Assembly (NCBI GenBank): GCA_016196115.1
Contig: JACPYI010000008.1
Coordinates: 1 to 32,628, forward strand
Source of the DNA: Candidatus Sungiibacteriota bacterium
GTDB taxonomy: Bacteria > Patescibacteriota > Minisyncoccia > Sungbacterales > HO2-52-23
DNA length: 32,628 nt
Reading direction: 5' to 3'
Part shown: positions 15,491 to 24,015 of the stretch, one piece after another
Numbering within the stretch: the first letter of the stretch is position 1
Layout of the letters: each line of letters opens with the position of its first letter
Translations under genes and position numbers: made by a program
The notes under the pieces: model-generated
Told to the model about the DNA's origin: nothing
The model's input: only the letters and a program-made list of their open reading frames with translations
Database searches by the model: none

Positions 15491-16471
15491 ATGTACGAGG
15501 CGATAAAAAATTTTGCAAAACAGTTCGCGTTTGAGCCGGTAGTGGAGAACGCGGAGAAATTACCGCATGCCGAAGAGTTCATCGTCGCGGGCATGGGCGG
15601 ATCAAATCTGGCGTCCGGACTCCTGAAGATTTGGAAACCCGAACTCAGTGTGATTTCGCATCGGGACTATGGGTTACCGCACGTTTCGGAATATGCATTG
15701 GAGAAAACACTCGTGATTGCAAGCTCATACTCCGGAAACACCGAGGAGACGCTGGATGGTTTTGAGGAGGCATTAAAGCGCGGCATGCCGGTTGCGGCGA
15801 TTGCCGCGGGCGGAAAACTGCTTGAGATGGCAAAACAGCACGGTGTGCCTTTTGTACAATTGCCGGACACGGGCATCCAGCCGCGCTCCGCGCTGGGCTT
15901 CAGCATCAAAGCAATGCTCAAGTTGATGGGCGAGGAGCAGGCGCTTGCACAAATCATCGGACTTGCGACTTTGCTTAATCCGCTTGCGTACGAAGAAGCG
16001 GGAAAAGAACTCGTGAACCGGCTGGCCGGGCGCGTACCCGTGATCTATGCATCCTCGCGGAATTTTCCCATTGCATACAACTGGAAAATCAAGTTCAACG
16101 AAACCGGAAAGATCCCGGCATTTTGCAGCGCGTTGCCGGAGGCAAACCACAACGAGATGACCGGGTTCAACATTGCCGAAGCAACACGGCCGCTCTCCCA
16201 AAAATTCTATATCATTCTTCTCAAAGACGCCGACGATGACCCCCGCGTAATCGCCCGGATGGATATTTTGGCAAAATTGTATCAGGATCGGGGACTGCCG
16301 GTGGTGGAGGTACCACTTCAGGGAGCGAATGTATTCTATAAAATTTTTTCATCGCTGGTGCTCGCGGACTGGACCGCGTACTATATCGCGCGCCACTACG
16401 ATGTTGATCCGGAGCACGTGCCCATGGTGGAAGAATTGAAACGACTGATTGCGTTACGCCAGACAAAGTGA
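15491..16471 (+). CDS. Bifunctional phosphoglucose/phosphomannose isomerase (SIS domains)
   Basis: FIVAGMGGSNLASGLLK...VIASSYSGNTEETL...KIKFNETGKIPAFCSALPEANHNEMTGF. Confidence 0.92.
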   Translation: MYEAIKNFAKQFAFEPVVENAEKLPHAEEFIVAGMGGSNLASGLLKIWKPELSVISHRDYGLPHVSEYALEKTLVIASSYSGNTEETLDGFEEALKRGMPVAAIAAGGKLLEMAKQHGVPFVQLPDTGIQPRSALGFSIKAMLKLMGEEQALAQIIGLATLLNPLAYEEAGKELVNRLAGRVPVIYASSRNFPIAYNWKIKFNETGKIPAFCSALPEANHNEMTGFNIAEATRPLSQKFYIILLKDADDDPRVIARMDILAKLYQDRGLPVVEVPLQGANVFYKIFSSLVLADWTAYYIARHYDVDPEHVPMVEELKRLIALRQTK

Positions 16472-16477
16472 TATAGT
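16449..16477 (+). promoter_or_regulatory. Promoter TTGCGT-17-TATAGT, 6 nt before ATG 16484
   Basis: TTGCGT-tacgccagacaaagtga-TATAGT-ggaact-ATG; overlaps the PGI 3' end. Confidence 0.7.
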
Positions 16478-16483
16478 GGAACT

Positions 16484-17107
16484 ATGCAAGAGGCGATTCC
16501 TCCAAAAAAATTCCGCATAGACGAGGCCGTACGAAGAAGAAAAATTCGGCGCACACTATGGATTGTGGGCATACTGCTTGCGGTTGCTGCTGGTGTTTGG
16601 CTGATAGGATGGCTTGCTATACGCAGTGCCAAAAATGCTCCAGGCATATCATATCAAGAAGTGGGGCGTGAGCACATTGATCTTCATGCGCCCGTGCCCA
16701 AGCCCTACGACTCAAACCCTCCGTCTTCTGGGGCCCACTACCCGACTCCGGCAAACTGGGGTGTGTACGATTACGAAATAAATGACAAAATTTTTATTCA
16801 CAACCTCGAGCACGGTGGCATCTGGATCGCGTATCGTCCAAACGTGCCCGCCAAGGTTATCGAAGATCTGAAGGGTATTGTGAAAGAATTTGGCGGGTCA
16901 AAGATCGCGATGGCCCCGCGCTCCGCAAACGACGCCGACATTGCGATTGTCGCATGGACCAGGGTGCTCAAATTCAATCTCGATAACGGCGCGTTGTCCG
17001 ACAAGCAAAAAGATGACCTCCGCGCATTCTACCGCGCATTCAAAAACCACGGCCCGGAATTCGTGCCCGAAGACATGGGCGGCGTGGATCCCAAGAGCAT
17101 ACAATAG
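16484..17107 (+). CDS. DUF3105 membrane-anchored protein
   Basis: One N-terminal TM; YDSNPPSSGAHYPTPANWGVYD...FIHNLEHGGIWIAYRP. Confidence 0.9.
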   Translation: MQEAIPPKKFRIDEAVRRRKIRRTLWIVGILLAVAAGVWLIGWLAIRSAKNAPGISYQEVGREHIDLHAPVPKPYDSNPPSSGAHYPTPANWGVYDYEINDKIFIHNLEHGGIWIAYRPNVPAKVIEDLKGIVKEFGGSKIAMAPRSANDADIAIVAWTRVLKFNLDNGALSDKQKDDLRAFYRAFKNHGPEFVPEDMGGVDPKSIQ

Positions 17108-17134
17108 AGATGCTAATCTCTGACTACTGACCTT

Positions 17135-18061
17135 ATGCTTTACGACATCATCATTATCGGGGGCGGGCCAGCCGGGTGCGCTGCGGCAGTGTATGCGGCG
17201 CGCAAGCAGCTCAAGACCCTGCTCATCACGGAAGAGTTCGGCGGGCAGTCGATCGTGTCCGCAGATATCCAGAACTGGATCGGAGAGAAACACATCTCTG
17301 GTTTTGATTTGGCGAAAAAATTCGAGGAACATGTGTGGGCTTTTTCGGATATGGTAGAGGTGAAAATTCCAGAGCGCGTGACTTCGGTTGTTCCTAAAGA
17401 AAATAATTTTGTTGTCACGACCGAAAGCGGGGCAAGCTACGAATCAAGGGCGGTCATACTGGCTGCGGGTGCGCGGCGCAAAAAATTGGGGGTGCCGGGC
17501 GAGGAACAATTTAACGGCAAGGGCGTGGCATACTGCTCGACCTGCGATGCGCCGCTCTTTGGCGGCAAGGTAGTGGGCGTGGTCGGCGGCGGCAATGCAG
17601 GGCTTGAGGCAGTTGTTGATCTGATCCCGTATGCCGAAAAAATCTATCTGCTCGAATACGGCGATTCGCTCAAAGGCGATCCGGTTACGGTGGAAGAGAT
17701 TAAGAAAAGTCCGAGAGTGGAGATTATGCTCAACGTTCAGACGCTTGAGATTCTCGGCGATACCATGGTGACCGGCGTGAAGTACAAAGACCGCAAGACC
17801 AATGAAGAGAAAAAACTTAACGCGCAGGGCGTATTCGTTGAAATCGGCTCCGTGCCGAATTTCGAGATGGTCAAAGGCGTAGTGGACCTGGACAAATTCG
17901 GCCAGGTCGTCATTGATTCCAAGCACGGCACCACGTCCCGTCCGGGCATCTTTGCCGCCGGAGACATTACCGACGATCCCTACAAACAAAACAACATTTC
18001 CGCCGGAGACGCCGTCAAAGCCGCACTCGCGGCGTATGCATATTTACTCAAACGAAAATAG
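17135..18061 (+). CDS. trxB: Thioredoxin reductase-like / AhpF C-domain-like flavoprotein
   Basis: GGGPAGCAAAVYAARK, CSTC redox motif, GGGNAGLEAVVDL, FAAGDITDDPYKQ. Confidence 0.9.
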   Translation: MLYDIIIIGGGPAGCAAAVYAARKQLKTLLITEEFGGQSIVSADIQNWIGEKHISGFDLAKKFEEHVWAFSDMVEVKIPERVTSVVPKENNFVVTTESGASYESRAVILAAGARRKKLGVPGEEQFNGKGVAYCSTCDAPLFGGKVVGVVGGGNAGLEAVVDLIPYAEKIYLLEYGDSLKGDPVTVEEIKKSPRVEIMLNVQTLEILGDTMVTGVKYKDRKTNEEKKLNAQGVFVEIGSVPNFEMVKGVVDLDKFGQVVIDSKHGTTSRPGIFAAGDITDDPYKQNNISAGDAVKAALAAYAYLLKRK

Positions 18062-18071
18062 AGCATATTAT
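18043..18071 (+). promoter_or_regulatory. Promoter TTTACT-17-TATTAT, 6 nt before ATG 18078
   Basis: TTTACT-caaacgaaaatagagca-TATTAT-ttcctt-ATG. Confidence 0.5.
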
Positions 18072-18077
18072 TTCCTT

Positions 18078-19082
18078 ATGACGCGCATCGCGATTAACGG
18101 ATTTGGCAGGATCGGGAGGTCTTTTTTTCGTGCCGCGTTCGGTGCCGGAGAATTCGAGATTGTTGCGATCAACGATCTGACCGATACCAAGACGCTCGTG
18201 TATCTTCTGAGATACGATTCGGTGTACGGGCGGTATGGAAAACCGGTTGAGGCAGGCGAAGGGCATCTCACGGTTGACGGCAAAGATATCCGGGTGCTTG
18301 CGGAAAAAGATCCGGCTAATCTGCCGTGGAGGGACTTGAACATAGATATCGTGATCGAATCAACCGGATTTTTTACCGCGTCCGAAAAGGCAAAGGCGCA
18401 TCTCGATGCCGGAGCCAAGCGCGTGGTGATTACGGCGCCGGCAACCGGAGACATGACTACCGCGCTTATCGGAGTCAATGACGATCGGTTTGCAGGCGCC
18501 AAACCAATCACGTGCAACGCATCCTGCACGACCAACTCCGTTGCCCCGGTAATCGCGATCGTCAAAGACGCATTCGGGATCGTGAAAGGGAGCATGGCGA
18601 CTGTGCATGCCTATACGGCCACGCAAAAACTGGTTGACGGGCCGGACGAAAAGGATCTACGCCGGGGACGCGCCGCAGCCGTCAATATCATCCCGTCCAC
18701 GACCGGCGCAGCCGAGGCAGTGATCCAGGCAATCCCGGAACTTGCGGGAAAATTCAACGCAGTCGCGATCCGCGTGCCTACGATCATCGGATCGTTGAGC
18801 ATCAGCACGCTTGAGATTTCCCGGAACACGACCGCAGAGGAAGTGAACGAAATATTCCGCAAAGCAGCCGCGGATCCGCGCTGGAAAAAATCAATTGCGG
18901 TGACCGAAGACCCGATCGTTTCATCCGATATCATCGGTGAGCCCTACGGCGCCGTCGTTGACCTCACGCTCACCAAAGTGATCGACGGCAATCTGATCGA
19001 GATATTCTCATGGTACGATAATGAAGCGGGATATACCTCGACGCTCGTGGAGCACGTGAAGAGGGTTGTAGCATTGATCTGA
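18078..19082 (+). CDS. gap: Glyceraldehyde-3-phosphate dehydrogenase
   Basis: INGFGRIGRSFFRAAF, CNASCTTNSVAPV, SWYDNEAGYTSTLVEHV. Confidence 0.96.
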   Translation: MTRIAINGFGRIGRSFFRAAFGAGEFEIVAINDLTDTKTLVYLLRYDSVYGRYGKPVEAGEGHLTVDGKDIRVLAEKDPANLPWRDLNIDIVIESTGFFTASEKAKAHLDAGAKRVVITAPATGDMTTALIGVNDDRFAGAKPITCNASCTTNSVAPVIAIVKDAFGIVKGSMATVHAYTATQKLVDGPDEKDLRRGRAAAVNIIPSTTGAAEAVIQAIPELAGKFNAVAIRVPTIIGSLSISTLEISRNTTAEEVNEIFRKAAADPRWKKSIAVTEDPIVSSDIIGEPYGAVVDLTLTKVIDGNLIEIFSWYDNEAGYTSTLVEHVKRVVALI

Positions 19083-19100
19083 TGATTTGTCAATCTTTCC

Positions 19101-19129
19101 TTGCGGGGTGATGTGCGATAGAGTATGGT
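19101..19129 (+). promoter_or_regulatory. mreB promoter TTGCGG-17-TATGGT, 6 nt before ATG 19136
   Basis: TTGCGG-ggtgatgtgcgatagag-TATGGT-cactct-ATG. Confidence 0.55.
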
Positions 19130-19135
19130 CACTCT

Positions 19136-20254
19136 ATGGCGGCAAACACCAATCGCATTCGTACGCTTGCGCATCAGATGAAAAGGCGGCAGACATTTTT
19201 TATGTTGGACCGGATTTTTGGGCGTTTCTCGCAGGACATCGGGATTGATCTTGGCACCGCAAATACGCTTGTCTATGTGCGAGGCAGAGGGATTATTATG
19301 AACGAGCCGTCGGTGGTCGCGATCAACCAGAAGACCGGACAGATCGTGGCGATCGGCGCCGAAGCCAAGCGGATGGTGGGGCGCACGCCCGGCCATATCA
19401 CGGCAACGCGGCCGTTGGTCGCAGGCGTGGTGTCCGACTTCGAGGTTACGGAAGAGATGCTCAAATATTTCATCCGCAAAGTGCATGAAAAGGGATTCTC
19501 CGTGCTTGCGCGCCCGCGCGTGGTGATCGGCATTCCTTCGGGTATCACCGAAGTAGAGAAACGCGCGGTCGAGGATGCAGCCAAAAACGCCGGCGCCCGC
19601 GAAGTGTATCTGGTGGAAGAACCCATGGCTGCCGCCATCGGCGTACGCCTGCCGGTGCAGGAGGCGGTAGGGTCCATGATCGTGGACATTGGCGGAGGCA
19701 CGTCGGACATTGCCGTGATTTCGCTTGGCGGGATCGTGGTTGCAAAAAATCTAGCCATCGCCGGCGATAAGCTCAACGACGATATCATCCGCTTTGCGCG
19801 CGATGAATTCAAACTGCTGCTCGGTGAGCGCACCGCAGAAGACATCAAGATCGCCATCGGATCAACGTACGAGCTTGCTCAGCCGCTTGAGGCGACGATG
19901 CGGGGCAGAGATCTGATCACCGGGCTTCCTAAGGAGATCATCGTGGATGATGCGGATGTCAGACGGGCCATGCGCCATTCCATCAACGTGCTTGTCAATA
20001 CGATCAAGGCGGCAGTGGAAGAAACGCCGCCCGAACTCGTTGCAGACATCATGCACCGGGGCATTGTGCTGGTCGGCGGCGGCTCATTGCTGCGCGGGCT
20101 TGACCGGCTGGTTTCCGAAGAGACCCACATTCCGGTGAAGGTCGCGGATGATCCGCTAAGCGCGGTCGTGCGCGGTACCGGCATTATTCTTGAGGACATT
20201 GATCAGCTCCGGGAGGTACTGGTGGATACCGGATATGAGGAAGCGTTAGGGTAG
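19136..20254 (+). CDS. mreB: Rod-shape determining protein MreB
   Basis: DIGIDLGTANTLVYVRGRGI, IVDIGGGTSDIAVISLGGIV. Alternative start ATG 19202 (MLDRIFGRF). Confidence 0.95.
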   Translation: MAANTNRIRTLAHQMKRRQTFFMLDRIFGRFSQDIGIDLGTANTLVYVRGRGIIMNEPSVVAINQKTGQIVAIGAEAKRMVGRTPGHITATRPLVAGVVSDFEVTEEMLKYFIRKVHEKGFSVLARPRVVIGIPSGITEVEKRAVEDAAKNAGAREVYLVEEPMAAAIGVRLPVQEAVGSMIVDIGGGTSDIAVISLGGIVVAKNLAIAGDKLNDDIIRFARDEFKLLLGERTAEDIKIAIGSTYELAQPLEATMRGRDLITGLPKEIIVDDADVRRAMRHSINVLVNTIKAAVEETPPELVADIMHRGIVLVGGGSLLRGLDRLVSEETHIPVKVADDPLSAVVRGTGIILEDIDQLREVLVDTGYEEALG

Positions 20255-20267
20255 GGTACTCTGTGTT

Positions 20268-21041
20268 ATGATCCGACAGAAACTGTTGTATAGTATCATA
20301 GTCATTGCACTCGTGCTCGGGACTATCTTTCTGAGCAGCAGCACACCAGTTGCGTTTCTGCGCTCGGGCATTATTCTGATTTTCCGTCCGGTCTTTCGGG
20401 TCTCGTACGCGCTCGGACGTACCGTCGGCTTTTCCATGCAGCAGCCGGGCGCAGATGATCTGTCCCGTCTTCAGGAAGAGAATCAGCGCTTGCGGGAGAT
20501 CGAGCAGGAGTACACGATGCTTCGGGAAAAAGATGCGGGTCTGGAAAAGATGGTCGGGCTTAAAGAAAGGCAGCATGTGCCGCTTCAGGGCGGTCGCGTG
20601 CTCCTGCGCGGCAATGAACTTGGTAAAGAATTTTTAATGCTCGATGAAGGAACAGCAAAAAAAATCCGCCAGGGCGACCTGGCAATAGACGCTCGCGGAG
20701 CGCTCATAGGAGTCGTGCGCGAGACAAGCGATGGGTTCTCGAAAATCTCGCTTGCATCAAACCCGGGTGAGGCCTTTGAAATTGTGGTGGCGCCTCTCAA
20801 TGTAAAAGCGCTTGCCAAAGGAATCGGCAACCGGACCTTTTCTCTTGAGCTTATCTCGAATGACACGCCGGTACGCTCCGGTGACTTTGCACTCATGCCT
20901 GGCCGTCTTGGCAATACGAATATGCTTGTCGGCGAGATCACGCGTCTGACATCAAACGTGGTTGGAGCATTTCAAAATGTATGGGCAACGCTGATTGCGC
21001 ATCCGGAAACCCTGGATGAGGTGTTTATTGTTCTCGAATAA
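20268..21041 (+). CDS. mreC: Rod-shape determining protein MreC
   Basis: N-terminal TM, coiled coil, MreC beta domains; follows mreB. Confidence 0.88.
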   Translation: MIRQKLLYSIIVIALVLGTIFLSSSTPVAFLRSGIILIFRPVFRVSYALGRTVGFSMQQPGADDLSRLQEENQRLREIEQEYTMLREKDAGLEKMVGLKERQHVPLQGGRVLLRGNELGKEFLMLDEGTAKKIRQGDLAIDARGALIGVVRETSDGFSKISLASNPGEAFEIVVAPLNVKALAKGIGNRTFSLELISNDTPVRSGDFALMPGRLGNTNMLVGEITRLTSNVVGAFQNVWATLIAHPETLDEVFIVLE

Positions 21042-21054
21042 GAGAAACCTTCTT

Positions 21055-21435
21055 ATGAAAACATACATGGTGATACTCTTCATGCTTGGCGCCTTTTTCT
21101 TGGAGCGGGTCTTAAATGTCGTGGTTGCCGGCAAGGCAATTTTCTTGCCGCTGTCGGCACTGGCCTTTTGTAACTTGGTCTGGCGCATGAAGTTTGGCGC
21201 GCGCGTGTGCTGCGCGCTCGTTATTGGTTTGGTTATGGATACCGTATACCTGATTCCGTTTGGCGCCTCACTCCTGACATGCGTGCTGCTCGCGTTTCTG
21301 TGCGAAGTGTTCCAAACCTTTTTTTCCAATACCGAATCCCGTATCACCCAAAGCATTGGCGCAGCACTTCTGATACTCATATTTTTCGGCATGGTGCCAT
21401 GGTGGAGTTTTGTGCTTGGTACAGTCACTTCATGA
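21055..21435 (+). CDS. mreD: MreD-like membrane protein
   Basis: Multi-TM, between mreC and PBP2, ATGA overlap with PBP2. Confidence 0.75.
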   Translation: MKTYMVILFMLGAFFLERVLNVVVAGKAIFLPLSALAFCNLVWRMKFGARVCCALVIGLVMDTVYLIPFGASLLTCVLLAFLCEVFQTFFSNTESRITQSIGAALLILIFFGMVPWWSFVLGTVTS

Positions 21436-23372
21436 GATTCACATCGCTTTTCTCAAAATCTCGTTTTTCAAAAACACCGCAGGATCTCCTTGATCCCGAT
21501 GAGATTTTGGTCGACTCAATAAGTTCGCTCGGACAGCGCGAGGAATTCGAAGGCAGGATTGAAAGGCCAATCGGGCGCCTGCCTTCAATTTTTTTTCTTG
21601 CGGTTATCGGACTCGGCGTCGGGTATCTGGGCATCCATGCGGCATCATTGCAGATCAGCTCCGGACATGCCTTTTTTGCAAAATCGCAGGAGAACCGCTT
21701 TGTAACGCGTCCCATCTTTCCGCCGCGCGGCGTGATCTACGACCGGTTTGGCAGTCCCCTGATCGAAAATATTTTCTCCTTTGATCTTGTGTTTGAGAAA
21801 GACGCTTTTACCAAAGCACGGGGCAATCTCGAGGATCTCGTGCAGAATCTCGGCTCCCTGCTTGGCGAACAAAAAAATTTTTTTGGGCAGGCAGACGGAA
21901 CGATCGATACACTGCCCCGCAGAGTGTTTATTGCCGAAGATATTCCGCTCGATGCCGCTGTCTCCGTTGCTTCGCGCGAAAGCTCCTTTCCCGGGATTCA
22001 GATTGTTGAAAGTTATCGGCGCCTCTACCATGATCCGTTTGCCAACGCCCATCTGGTCGGTTTTGTCGGCAAGATTTCTGAAGATGAGGTGACAAGCCGG
22101 CCCGAACTGCAAAATGAAGAAACAATCGGCAAAAGCGGCGTTGAGGCATTTTATGATAGCGTACTGCGCGGGAAGGGCGGCAAGAAAATAGTTGAAATCG
22201 ACTCGTCGGGCAAAGAGACCCGCTTCTCATTTACCGAGAATCCCGAGGAGGGATCGGGCGTCCGATTGACCATTGACGGCCCTTTGCAGCAAAAGGCCTA
22301 TGAGATACTCACGCACTATACCCAGGAAACCACGGGCGCGAGCGTGGTCGCGATCAATGTCCAAACCGGCGCGGTGCGGGCGCTCGTAAGTTCTCCATCG
22401 TATGACATCAACACATTCGGCCGCGCGCTCTCGGCGGCGGAATTCCAGAAAATTTTAAAAAATCCCCTGAAGCCCCTCTTCAATCGTGCGATTGCGGGCG
22501 AGTTCCCGTCTGGCTCGGTGATCAAGCCCATCATCGGCGCTGCAGCGCTGCAGGAGCAATTGATTGATCCGGAAAAAAAGATCTATGACGAGGGTTTTAT
22601 CAACGTGCCCAATCCCTATCATCCGGGGGAGGTATCGGTGTTCAAGGACTGGCGAAAGCAGGGCTGGGTGAATTTTTACGACGCGATCGCCGTATCGGCA
22701 AATGTCTATTTCTACATGGTCGGGGGCGGGTACGGAGATCAGAAGGGCTTGGGAGTTGATCGTATCAAAAAATATGCCAACGCGTTCGGTCTGGGCTCGC
22801 GTCTTGGCATTGATCTGGCCGGAGAGCAGCCCGGATTCATTCCTGATCCATCAACCAAGCCCAAGACCGATCCGCAAAATCCCATTTGGCGCATCGGTGA
22901 TACCTATAATATGTCCATTGGCCAGGGTGGCGTGCGCGTAACACCTTTGCAGATGGCCGCCGCCACTACTGCGATCGCAAATGGAGGAAAACTGTTTCGT
23001 CCCTATCTGCTCGATGCCATGCTTGACAAAGACGGTAATGTCATGAGTAAAAAAAATCCCGAGCTGATCCGCGAAGGCATGGCAAGCGCCGATACGTTAC
23101 ATCATGTTGTCAGGGCAATGCGCCAGACCGTGACCTCCGGGACCGCGCATCGTCTTGGCGAGGTGCAGGTCGCCATTGCCGCAAAGACCGGAACGGCGCA
23201 AGCAGGATCAGGCAGACCCCATGCGTGGGTAACTGCATTCGGGCCGTTTGAAAACCCCGAACTTGCTGTGGTGGTCATGGTGGAGCATGCCGGCGAGGGC
23301 GCCACTGTTGCGGTCCCGATCATGCGAGATATTTTAGCATGGTATTTTGACCCAGGCAGGAAAGCGGACTAG
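21432..23372 (+). CDS. mrdA: Penicillin-binding protein 2
   Basis: RPIFPPRGVIYDRFGSPL, transpeptidase SxxK as PSGSVIKP, SAN motif AVSANVYFY, AKTGTAQ. Confidence 0.93.
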   Translation: MRFTSLFSKSRFSKTPQDLLDPDEILVDSISSLGQREEFEGRIERPIGRLPSIFFLAVIGLGVGYLGIHAASLQISSGHAFFAKSQENRFVTRPIFPPRGVIYDRFGSPLIENIFSFDLVFEKDAFTKARGNLEDLVQNLGSLLGEQKNFFGQADGTIDTLPRRVFIAEDIPLDAAVSVASRESSFPGIQIVESYRRLYHDPFANAHLVGFVGKISEDEVTSRPELQNEETIGKSGVEAFYDSVLRGKGGKKIVEIDSSGKETRFSFTENPEEGSGVRLTIDGPLQQKAYEILTHYTQETTGASVVAINVQTGAVRALVSSPSYDINTFGRALSAAEFQKILKNPLKPLFNRAIAGEFPSGSVIKPIIGAAALQEQLIDPEKKIYDEGFINVPNPYHPGEVSVFKDWRKQGWVNFYDAIAVSANVYFYMVGGGYGDQKGLGVDRIKKYANAFGLGSRLGIDLAGEQPGFIPDPSTKPKTDPQNPIWRIGDTYNMSIGQGGVRVTPLQMAAATTAIANGGKLFRPYLLDAMLDKDGNVMSKKNPELIREGMASADTLHHVVRAMRQTVTSGTAHRLGEVQVAIAAKTGTAQAGSGRPHAWVTAFGPFENPELAVVVMVEHAGEGATVAVPIMRDILAWYFDPGRKAD

Positions 23373-23395
23373 CATGAGGTGTGGATAACTTTCTC

Positions 23396-23424
23396 TTGAC
23401 ACGATTTTTTCTTTACCCTATAAT
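23396..23424 (+). promoter_or_regulatory. Consensus sigma70 promoter upstream of greA
   Basis: TTGACA-17-TATAAT, both hexamers perfect; 11 nt to the ATG. Confidence 0.85.
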
Positions 23425-23435
23425 TCGTTGCCGGT

Positions 23436-23891
23436 ATGTCCACATATATATCACAAGAGGGACTGGAAGAGTTGAAAGAGCGCTTGCATGCGCTCAAAAC
23501 CGAGAAACGCAAAGAAATTGCCCAGCGTCTTGAGCATGCAAAGACCTTGGGTGACTTGTCGGAAAACGCCGAGTACCAGGAGACCAAAGAGGAGCAATCA
23601 TTGGTTGAATCGCAGATCGCCGAGCTTGAGGACACGCTTCGCGATACCGTAGTGATCCGTAAAGGCGCCGGAACCGATAAAGTCGCGGTCGGCTCCACCG
23701 TGGTCGTGCAATCACGCCACGGAGAAGAGACCTACACCATTGTGGGTTCCGAAGAGGCAAGTCCGGGCGACGGCAAAATTTCCAACGAGTCCCCCCTTGG
23801 CAAAGCATTCCTCGGCAAACATGTAGGCGACACCGCCGAGGTAAAAACCCCGGGCGGCGCCACAACCTATACGATCAGGAAGATTAGTTAA
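23436..23891 (+). CDS. greA: Transcription elongation factor GreA
   Basis: GLEELKERLHALKTEKRKEIAQRLEHAKTLGDLSENAEYQETKEEQ...ISNESPLGKAFLGK. Confidence 0.95.
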   Translation: MSTYISQEGLEELKERLHALKTEKRKEIAQRLEHAKTLGDLSENAEYQETKEEQSLVESQIAELEDTLRDTVVIRKGAGTDKVAVGSTVVVQSRHGEETYTIVGSEEASPGDGKISNESPLGKAFLGKHVGDTAEVKTPGGATTYTIRKIS

Positions 23892-23900
23892 GTTATACCT

Positions 23901-23967
23901 GTCATTCCCGCGAAAGCGGGAATCTAGGATTTGTTCATTCTGGATTCCCGATCAAGTCAGAAATGAC
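23901..23967. repeat. MITE/REP-like inverted repeat, copy B
   Basis: gtcattcccgcgaaagcgggaatc...ctggattcccgatcaagtcagaaatgac; 9 nt after the greA stop, GAAA-loop hairpin ATTCCCGC-GAAA-GCGGGAAT. Confidence 0.8.
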
Positions 23968-24015
23968 AACAAGTGCCCTTCCTTTTGAGGGGCTTTTGTA
24001 TTATAGTGACCGCAT

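Noticed and set aside
19136-23372. Absence of rodA after PBP2 as an unusual feature
   Set aside because: rodA may be elsewhere in the genome; absence in one window is not informative.
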